A stretch of DNA of 29,335 bases from Fomitopsis serialis (taxonomy: Eukaryota; Basidiomycota; Agaricomycetes; Polyporales; Fomitopsidaceae), in assembly GCF_022376445.1 (NCBI RefSeq), contig NW_025955417.1, forward strand, positions 1-29,335. Direction: 5' to 3'. Under the pieces are notes generated by a model. That model searched no databases, was not told the DNA's origin, and saw nothing but the letters and a program-made list of their open reading frames with translations. Below are positions 21,398 through 29,335 of the stretch, in pieces; the stretch's first letter is position 1, and the number at the start of each line of letters is the position of its first letter. A program made the position numbers and the translations under genes.

Positions 21398-24300
21398 ATG
21401 GCGGGTGCCACAGCCCCCGACCTAGCCGTCAACGCGCTCAACACCATCTACTTCGTCATCGCCCTCAACATCGTCCGCTCCGTCACAGGTCACAGCATCC
21501 GAACCGCCGTCCTCGCCGCCATCGCCCTCGCCGTGACGGGTCTCGTCACCTTTTCCATGGATCTGCTTCAGGCAAGCTACATGGACTACGCTTGCTGCGC
21601 CACCGCCGTCTTCATCGCCTTCAGCTATCTCTTCGATGGCCAGCACATTCCTCAGCTGAGGTCCGTCCGGTTCAAAGGTTTCATCCGCCTGGGATCTTGC
21701 GTCGTCTGGGCTTACCGGCTGGCTACGGTGCTCCGCACGTTGGCACGTCTCGGGGTGGTGATCTTCGTCGTCGTCTACAACATCCTGATCTGGGTTGCTG
21801 CCGTCGTCGCTCTCAGGATCTTAGTCCTCATCGACCCTGCGTCTCCCACACCTCGCCACGCCCGCATAGTTCGCATCGTCCTCTGCACTAGCGAGGAATT
21901 CGCCCGCTCACTGACCTCGGGATCCTCGACTGGCCGTGTTAGGTGCGCGGTGCAAGCTGGAGCTCCCTTCACTTGCCCCCTTCAGGCTGTCGATGTCCAG
22001 CGTCGTCGTCCCCTCTGGCGCCGGGCACTGTGGACTGCCTCCTGTGTACTGAGCATCCTGCGCATCCTTTTTCCGGCGACCCTCCTTGGCAACCTCGTTC
22101 GCAGAGGCTGCAGATCCCTCGGCCGTGTCTCTCGGTATGCGATCATCTGTGCTCTTGGCGCTGCGTTCGGTCTTGTTAGATCTGTGGCAACCAAGGCTCA
22201 CGTCATGGGCAAGCTCGGCTTCACTGTGCTCGTCAACATCAAACGCGCTCGCCCGAATGTCCCTTTACGAAGTGCTCATGCCTACAATGTCTCCCTACGT
22301 TGCGCCAAGGCCATTTGGAAAGCATTGATTGGTATGTCCCTTCGTCGCACCTTGTACTCAGCCGAACGCTAAGACACGACTGCAGTAAGGTTCGCCATCT
22401 CGCTTGCATTCGAGAGGAGCGTGGTCACTTCGGTACTGCTCCGTGCTGAGGGTGAGAAGCCTTTCCATGCGTACACACCTGCTGGACCTCGCGTCATCAC
22501 GAAGACGGTAAAGCGCTCGCTTCCGGTCGTCGTTCCTTCAGTCATCCCGGTCTACGACCTGAGCTCTCGTTGGGTCAAGACGCTGCTCATGGCGTTCCAG
22601 GTTGTCGGTTTTCCTCGCACTTTGTCCCCTACGGACCACTTCATGATGATCGCGTCCCAGTTCAACATCACTGGCGCTCTAGCCAAGGAGGTCGCTCCCT
22701 CTAGTCCTGTCCCTCGTCCCATGGTCATGGCGAAGAGACCTGTGCTCATGGTTAAGCGAGGCAGCTCCCTGATCATTGCAACGAGAGTCAAACGTGTGCT
22801 TCCAGTCATCGTCCCTCCGATGGTCCCAGTGTTTGAGTTCAACGCACGCTGGGTCAAGATAGTGCACGCAACATTCGGGATAGTGCACGCAACGTTCGGT
22901 GTCCTTGGCATCCCTCGCACTCTACTTCCGACCGGCTACTACGGGGTGATCAGGACAATGGCGACTCGTCTCAACATGCCTGGTGTCCTTGTTCAGGCTA
23001 TCCTCTCGGGAGTGGTGCCTCTTCGTCCTGCTGGTCCCTCTGTCGTCTGGAGGCCTCTTTTCGCGTACAGCCCGGTGCAGCCCCGTGTCGTCGCCTCTAG
23101 AGCGAAGCGCCTCTTCCCGCTTGTCTTACCTTTGAAGGTCACAGTGTATGATGGTGCTTGCGACACTTCTACCCAGCTCGCATACCTCGCCCCTCGCCAG
23201 TCGCACAACCCCAACTCTGTAGAGACGATGCCTCTGGCTGCGACGGCCAGTGAGCCTGCCTGCCCACTCGTCGTGGCAACCAGAGTCAGACGTGTCCCTT
23301 TCGGTCCAGCCCGGCCTGTCGTTCCCGTCCAACCTACGTGCTACTCGATCCATCCACAGTGGGTGTGGGAGATTCGCAGCGCCTTTGTTGCTTCTCAGCT
23401 CCCGCGTACCGTGCTCACGATCGATGGATTCCACTGGATTGCCTTGCGCTACTTGAGGGTTTCTGGTGCCCTGGTTGAGCTCGCGATCCCGCTCGGTCTT
23501 GACTTGCCCCCGCTGGTACTGCCGACTTCGCCCTTGTCGATGCTCTTGCTGCTCTCCCCGTGGTGGAGTTAGACTCCGGTTCTACCCTGGTTGCTGGCAA
23601 GCATGTCCCTGTCGTTCCCCAGACTCCGTTGGATTTCCTTCGGTAAGTGATAACGCGCTTTCGTCTAAAGGCTTCCCGATGCTCATACTTTTCACAGAAT
23701 TGCCCGCTTGACTATCAAGCTCACCGATGACGTCCTCGAGTCGGTGACTACGGACCGCATCGTGGCCCTCGATGCTCCTGTCAAGCCTACACAGTCGGTC
23801 TCCGTGCAGCTATCTGGTGTTCGCTCCCTGCTCAAGGCCGGCTCCCGCGTCATCGCCGTCAAGATCAAGAAGCGTGTTCCCTTCGGCCCTGTCAAGCCTG
23901 TCGCGCCCGTGCGTCCGGTGCGCTCGATTCCCCCAGAGTGGGTGGCAATCCGCAGCGTCTTTGGTCTCCCCCAAACTCCGCGTACCCTGCCCATTCTTGG
24001 CGAGTTCTACTGGACCGCACGCCGGTACTTTGGTACCCCTGGCACTCGGATCGTGTTGACGATCCCCGACGGTCTCGGCTTTGCGTCCTCTGGTTCTGGC
24101 ATTTCCTCTGAGCAGCTTCGCATTCGCTTCCGCTCTACGGCGACTACGTCTATTGCTGCTCCTACCTCTACCACGGTCAATGAGTCGGACCCTCGCTCTG
24201 CCCTTGTTGCTGACAGGCATATCAGGTTTGCCGCTACCCAGACCTTGTTGATCTTCCTCCGGTGAGTCTATTTCGTTCGTGGCGATGTTCAGGGCGCTGA

Positions 24301-26926
24301 CGTGTTACCACAGTATTGTCCCTCGGCTCTGTTGTCAAGAAATCGACCATGTGACTCCGCTCTTCGAGTCGCCGTTGGTGCTGACGCTCACGGACAACAC
24401 GGACGATGTCGCCGCTCTCGGTGCTCCTGTCGAACTCGCGCCCCTGGTCCCCGTCCAGACTCCCGGTCCCAACGCTGCAGGTGAGAAGTTGCTTTTGGTG
24501 GACAAGCCCGTCCGCCCCCGCGTCATCGTGATCAAGGTCAAGCAGCGCGTCCCATTTGGCCCGGCGAAGCCTGCTGGTCGTCTCCAACTCGTGCATTCCA
24601 TCTCTTCGGAGCGGGTTCAGCATATCCACAACGTCTTTAACCCTCCCCAGGTTCCGCGCTCTCTGCTGACATCGCATAGGTGCTACTGGGTCGATCTGCG
24701 GTACTTTGGTACCTTTGGTGCTCCGACGCAATTCCCACATGTGCTTAGCTCAGCCTCACCAGATACTGGCGTTCGTACAAAGCAGCCTTCTCCTTGTCTG
24801 TCTTCCCAGGCGACTGCTGCGGACGTTGCTCCCGATTCTACTGTCGCCACACAGCCGGACCGTCGTTCTGCCCTTGTTGCTGATGATCACGCTTCTGCCG
24901 CTGGCCAGACTTTGCTGATATTCCTCCGGTAAGTCGCCCTTATTCGCAGTGGTCATCGCAGCTAATACATTGCCACAGCCTTGTCTTCCAACTTCGGTCA
25001 AGTGATGAAGAAATCGACGATGCAACTCAAGTTCTTGAGTCGCCGTCGGTACTAACTACCGACAACGCGCCGAATACGCATTTGGTCCCTACCCAGACAC
25101 CCGGTTCCAACTTCGCAGTCGAGCATCCTTGTTCGAGGGACAACATCACCTTCCCCCTCATTGTCGAGACCAACGTCGAATGTATATGTCCTGCAGCATC
25201 CATACCAGCTGACTCCGCCCGACCTACGTACCCAGCCCGGTTGGGGTGGGTAGAACAGATTCGAAAAGTCTTCGGGCCCCCTCAGATCCCGCGCATCATG
25301 CCGACGTCTGATGGTTTCCTCTGGATGCCTCTCCGCAACTTGGGTACATCTGGCTCGCAGGTTGAATTTACACTTCCCTACGGTCTCAGTCCTGCGCCTT
25401 GTGATTCTGGACGCGTCGCATTGAAGCAGCGTCGTCTTCACCTCCGCTCCTCGGCGATTGCTGCTGCTTCTACTGTGCTCACGGAGTCAGATCCCCGCTG
25501 TGCTCTTGTCGCTGATGAGGATGGCTCCGTCCCTGGTCGAAGCTTGCTCAGCTTCCTGCGGTCAGTAGAACATTGTCAGTCAGCGATTTGGCGCTGATGC
25601 GTTGTCGTAGACTTGTCTTTGCACCCGCCCCTGAGATCGCTGTAAGCGTGGCTCCGGTTTGCGAGTCGGCCCCCCTGCAGCCACCTAGACCCACCGCTGT
25701 GACCAGGAACCCTCTTCCCCTGACCAAGTCTGTCGGTTGCCGCGTGGTTGCAATTAAGGTCAAGCACGTCGCCTTTGGCCCAGCGAAGCCTATCGTTCCC
25801 GTCAAACTCGCGTATTCCGTCTCTCGGGAGTGGGTACAGCAGATTTGTAACGTATTCTGCCCGCCCCAGGCCCCGCGCTCTCTGCATACGTCGCACGGGC
25901 TCTACTGGATCACTTTGCGCTACTTTGGGACCGCTGGCGCCCTTCTGCACGGTCTCAAGTCTGCATCCCCGGTCTCTCTGGAGCAGGTTTACCTTCGCCT
26001 CCGCTCGGCGGCGTTCGCTCACTCTGGCCAGCGCTCTGCATTGGTCGCTGGTCGGCGTCCCTCTTCTGCTGCCCAGATCTTGTCGGTCTTCCTTCAGTGA
26101 GTGGTTTGGCTTCGCGCACTACGCGTTCCGGTGCTAATACTACTCTTCACAGACTCGTCCTTGGTTTCATCGAGGGCACCGACGACGCGACTCTGGACCT
26201 CGAGTCGCCGTTGGTGCTGACGCCCACGGACGGCGCAGTCAGTCCTCCCGCATTCGGTATCGAGAACGCTTCTTCAAGTCCTACTCCCGCGTATAAAGTC
26301 GCGGAGGATGTCGAAGCGGACACGAAAACCGAGGGAGAACTGCCGGTGAGCAGCCAGAGGAAGCGCAAGAGGCATCCGCGCGCTCGTGGCGGGAAGAAGG
26401 TCCAGGCGGCCAAGGCTCGCAATATGGCTGAGCAGGCACTGGAGGAGGCTGAGAACGTGGCACGACTTGCTGAGCAGAGTGCTTCTGAGAAGAGTGAGTC
26501 GAGGTTGTCGAGACTGTCCTGTTGCTAGTCACTTAAACCCGAATCCTTACAACACTAGTCGCGGCAGATGCCCACAAGATTCGGGAGGCGTCCAGCTTGA
26601 CGGATCCACGTCAGGTACAGGTCGCGGCCAACGCGAGCGCAAACGGGAGCAACACCGACACACCTCGCACATCGACCCGCAGGCGTCAACCGACTCGTGG
26701 CCGCCAGGCTCGTCGCATTAAGGACAACTCTGAGGGAGCGAGCTCGCATGACGACGATGGGATCCAGACTCAAGGAGGGCGACAGAACGGCGGCGACGTC
26801 GCAGGTGCGATGCGCATTGCTGGATATCATCTTCGCAGGGCGGGAGCTGAGTTCGTGGACCTGCCCCCTCTCCGTCTTGGAGCGTCTCGGGCAGCCATGA
26901 AGGACGAATTCTCTGCGCGCGTGTGA
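21398..26926 (+). CDS. Large exon-modular repeat protein of unknown function, about 1,715 aa
   Basis: I do not recognise this family. Exons: 21398-22331, 22386-23642, 23698-24261, 24314-24928, 24979-25560, 25611-26096, 26153-26493, 26559-26926. Residues 1-311 hold several hydrophobic stretches (LNTIYFVIALNIV, TAVLAAIALAVTGLVTF, VVIFVVVYNILIWVAAVVAL) alternating with basic segments, so a multipass membrane part is likely. The rest is a divergent repeat whose best copies read IKVK..VPFGP.KP, then an EWV..I..VF segment, then P..PR.L.TS, a YW..LRYFGT segment and a hydrophobic end. Exons 3-6 each carry one such unit (162-205 aa), and all internal boundaries of exons 2-7 are phase 2, joining as ...FLR/Q then (I/L)V. 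The last two exons give a basic stretch (KRKRHPRARGGKK), an Ala/Glu-rich helix and a basic disordered tail. Exon 2 needs one added base in the C5 run 23507-23511 to keep frame. Confidence 0.8.
22490..23490 (+). repeat. Repeat units R1-R4 of the modular protein (all on exon 2)
   Basis: Protein-level repeats: R1 about 22490-22693 (VKRSLPVVVPSVIPVYD ... RWVK ... FPRTLSPTD), R2 about 22769-23002 (VKRVLPVIVPPMVPVFE ... RWVK ... IPRTLLPTG), R3 truncated at about 23084-23151 (AKRLFPLVLPLKVTVYD only), R4 about 23267-23490 (VRRVPFGPARPVVPV ... QWVWEI ... LPRTVLTID). R1-R3 share the LP-V-hydrophobic form; R4 already has the VPFGP form of the later units, so it links the two subtypes. Confidence 0.7.
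22859..22900 (+). repeat. 21-bp tandem duplication inside repeat R2
   Basis: Copies at 22859-22879 and 22880-22900 begin atagtgcacgcaac and differ at only two bases. It adds seven residues (IVHATFG twice) in frame to unit R2, showing recent expansion inside an otherwise fixed-length unit. Confidence 0.9.
23507..23511 (+). other. Apparent one-base deletion in exon 2 of the repeat gene
   Basis: Upstream of this C5 run the frame reads a normal R4 end (LAIPLGLDLPP). Downstream, the expected linker and unit end (ALAALPVVELDSG, then STLVAGKHVPVVPQTPLDFLR) are in the next frame. Adding one base restores the phase-2 boundary seen at every other unit end. A frame check over all eight exons gives exactly 1,716 codons with this one correction. 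Confidence 0.7.
23846..25953 (+). repeat. Repeat units R5-R8, one per exon
   Basis: Core positions: R5 about 23846-24066, R6 about 24519-24740, R7 about 25157-25380, R8 about 25741-25953, one in each of exons 3, 4, 5 and 6. R5, R6 and R8 share IKVK/IKIK with VPFGP or VAFGP, and RYFGT. R7 is the most diverged (no VPFGP, NLGTSGS in place of RYFGT) but keeps WVEQIRKVFGPPQIPR. Each exon starts with an IARL/LVF/LVL-like segment and most end with SALVAD...LLIFLR-type residues, so the duplicated unit is the whole exon plus its intron borders. Confidence 0.75.
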
Positions 26927-27796
26927 GCGAGTCTGAAGACATACGAGCGACAGAGAGACAGTCCTGTCCCATTCCGCGCGGCGCAACGTGGGGCGACGTA
27001 CTGCGTACTGTCCGGGACATGTGTAAGGGAGCGTGCTATTTCACCAATGCATCTACCGGTTCAGGAGCCCGATTACTTTTCATTTATCCTACATCATCTA
27101 CTTATAGAACTTGCACGGACATCTACACTGTACAGCCTAGGGCTCGGACAACCGCTTGCTTACCACACTTGTATCACAGATTATCTCTACTCCATCCTAC
27201 TCGGTATTCAATATTTCAGTATTCATGCATCAGAATGGGACAGACTATTTGCAGCAGGGTCCGGCCGCGACAGTCCGAGTTTGAGTACACATGCAGTCGT
27301 CGGCCACTGCCAGCCAGCGCGAAGTCTCGTACTCTAGATCTCCGGAATTCAGTTGAAACGGGTTCGTATGTGCATCAAGCATCTCTCTACTTGGTACTTA
27401 AGTGGAGAACTATGCGCGCCGAGTATATTTCGACTGAGCACAAGTCGAGCTAAGTAACTTATGGGACTTCAGGCTAGTGAGAGCACTTGTGCCTCACATG
27501 CACACGTAAAACCATTACAGTCCATGAGGATCATGTACATTCGTAAAGTCATAAGGCCGCAATCGAGCTACGCGTCCGTACGTACACACACTAGTACTAT
27601 ACACAGTACATCTGTATCCTTCCTTCCGTCCTACACAAGTCCATGTCCATTCTCCACCGACAGACTCACTTACACTACTCCAAACAAAGTGCTTTCCTCA
27701 CGATCCTTCCGATACCACCGCTCTTCTTCTGACCAGGACTCCCGCTCGCGTCGCCACCGCCCGCAGCCGGTGCGCTCGAGCCCGACCCATCAGGAG
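26927..27796. other. Convergent intergenic region between repeat gene and protease
   Basis: About 870 bp between two stop codons that face each other, so it holds both 3' UTRs and poly(A) sites. It is AT-richer than the flanking exons, and I see no coherent gene on either strand. Confidence 0.45.
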
Positions 27797-29335
27797 TCAG
27801 TTGGAAGTCGCGTCCGTGTACTGCGTGGTCGCGAGGCCGACCTGCTTGTTGGTCGTGTCGAACACGGAGTAGTAACGCTGGAGCCACGCGAAGCCGTCTG
27901 TAACGCGATCCGGTGAGTCCATAACGACTGGACAGGGTAAGAAGACACGTACTGATGAAGTCGAGGCCCTGGCCGCTGTTGCTGCCGAGGTCGCTGGTGA
28001 TGAGATAGATCTGCCCGCCTCGCCGCCGAGCGTCGAGTTCAGGCTGCGCGGCCAGATTTGCGCGTTGGCCGTGAACTCGAACGTGGTGCTACCTGGAACG
28101 ATCAATCGCCAGCATTTAGCATCCCAGCTGGCCACCGCTATGATGACACTGACCGATCTTGAAGTACAGCGACTGGAGCTTGTTGTACTGATCCTCAGTG
28201 ATGCTCAGAAGACCGGTCGTGCTACGCAGTCATTGAGTCAGTTTCATGCAGGCGAGGTAACTATATGCGCCAACGCACCTGTCCAGTGTAGCGCCAGTCG
28301 CCTTCTGGTACTTCTGGAACGCATCGGTGGCGATCATGAGGAGCGTGGTACCGGTGTCGACGATGCCGGCGTTGCCGGAAGGAGGCTCGTGCCGTTCTGT
28401 CCGTACGTGACGTCCTGGTTGATACCCAGTAGTTCGACGCGGGCGACGTGGTCGTGATCGGCGTGTACGTGATGTCACCGGTGTACTGTATGCGCGATCA
28501 ATGACAAGGCCGTGGCAGCATACATCAACGCGCATGTACGCACTTGGTGCTATCGACACCACCGAACGTCAGCTCGCCGTTGGCGTGCCGCTGTTCGCGC
28601 TGGTGGTGGGGACGTAGGAAATGCCGATCGACTCGGTCGTAATCGTGCCCTGAGCGTAGAGGCTGTCCGTGACGGTGGGCACGGTGGCCGTGTTCGACAC
28701 AGTGTTACTGGTCAAGTCGACGGGACCGATACCGAGGATTCCGTCGACGCCCTGAAAGCCTGGGCGGTGGAGGCCACGCCAATCGACTGGTTCTGAATGG
28801 TAAGACCCGTACCGAGGGTAACGGTGTCGGTGTCTGGCAAATCTGTGAGTATCAACTGTGTTTGAAATTACCACCGAATTTGGCTTACACTCGGTGCCCG
28901 AGAACGAGCCGGAGCCGTAGCTCACATTCTGCGCACGGGAATGAAGATAGAATTACCGACGCAGTGCCTGGGTGCTTACCACGGTGTTTCCGGTGCTCTG
29001 CTCGTGGACGTCTGGGTGTACTGGGCAGACGCACCGGTCCAAGTGTTGGAAGAGCCTATACGGGTCCAAGGTCACGATATCAAGTAGGTGTGTGACTATA
29101 TGCTGGCTTACCCGTGTCAATGAGGAGGGTGTAGTTCGTCGCGGGAGAGCCGATGCCGACGCTGGCAGTGTAGGTGACACCCGCGTCGGTGACATCGACA
29201 CCGACGCCCCCGAGGAGGGAGTCGTGCCGCTTGTACCGGTGCCGGTACCCGTACCAGTGGACCCAGTGCCGGTGCCGGTCGAGCCTCCACCGTGGTGGTG
29301 GTGGCGGGCTGCGGAACCTGTCTCCTCGTGTCGGT
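27797..29335 (-). CDS. Polyporopepsin-like secreted aspartic protease, frame broken by apparent one-base deletions, 5' end missing
   Basis: Pepsin-family (A1) endopeptidase, normally secreted and made with a signal and propeptide that would lie beyond the right edge. Minus-strand exons: 29335-29112, 29055-28980, 28928-28889, 28842-28544, 28485-28279, 28221-28154, 28092-27953, 27897-27797. Visible: a Gly/Thr-rich propeptide or linker (HHHHGGGSTGTGTG), mature start near VDVTDAGVTYTASVGIGSP, first catalytic site LLIDTGSSNTW (split by an intron), flap SYGSGSFSGTE, GFQGVDGILGIGPVDL, second catalytic site GIVDTGTTLL, ANAQIWPRSLN, and C-terminus VGLATTQYTDATSN. The wording follows polyporopepsins of polypores closely. 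About eight sites need one added base each to keep frame, while splice sites and catalytic motifs are intact and I noticed no nonsense substitution. This favours poor sequence near a contig end over a true pseudogene, but the latter is not excluded. Confidence 0.88.

Overview
This window looks like filamentous fungal nuclear DNA, most likely from a basidiomycete and plausibly a polypore-type mushroom. Every gene is interrupted by short introns of about 40-72 nt with GT (sometimes GC) donors. Exons are GC-rich, genes are monocistronic and close together on both strands, and the protein families fit: RFT1, a DCAF5-type WD40 protein, heme oxygenase, a PA-TM-RING ligase and a polyporopepsin-like aspartic protease. 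The protease is what points to polypores; the exact taxon is inference. All gene models here were built by hand from splice signals, phase and family conservation.

Layout, left to right. 1-1647 (+) is the 3' part of a DEAH-box RNA helicase (DHX33-like) with one apparent single-base insertion. 1926-2572 (-) is a tiny gene split into about seven exons, three of them microexons of 11, 15 and 12 nt. 2573-3975 has no recognisable gene but carries a run of three back-to-back hairpins. 3976-5663 (-) is RFT1. 6289-7906 and 8790-10440 (+) are two tandem arrestin-like paralogs. 10780-11075 is a MITE-like element with 25-bp perfect terminal inverted repeats flanked by TA. 11413-12889 (+) is a PA-TM-RING ubiquitin ligase with a glutamate at a zinc-ligand position. 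14432-16105 (+) is a protein with two CCCH zinc fingers. 17349-18446 (+) is a tail-anchored heme oxygenase. 18726-20968 (+) is a DCAF5-like WD40 protein. 21398-26926 (+) encodes a protein of about 1,715 aa that I do not recognise, built from exon-encoded repeats. 27797 to the right edge (-) is a polyporopepsin-like aspartic protease whose frame is broken about eight times by apparent single-base deletions.

The genes do not form an obvious pathway or cluster. They are mostly housekeeping functions (RNA remodelling, N-glycan lipid flipping, ubiquitin signalling, heme turnover, mRNA binding, secreted proteolysis). Gene pairs include a convergent pair (helicase / microexon gene), a divergent pair (RFT1 / first arrestin), a tandem duplicate (arrestins) and a second convergent pair (repeat gene / protease).

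The most novel item is the repeat gene at 21398-26926. It has a hydrophobic N-terminal half-kilobase-plus region, then seven full and one partial copies of a roughly 70-residue unit, the later copies each on their own exon with identical phase-2 boundaries, and then a basic, helical C-terminal tail. Other points for a second look are the consecutive microexons, three GC-AG introns, the MITE, the altered RING, the hairpin array, and the clustering of one-base frame errors at the right end, which I read as sequence quality rather than true gene decay.
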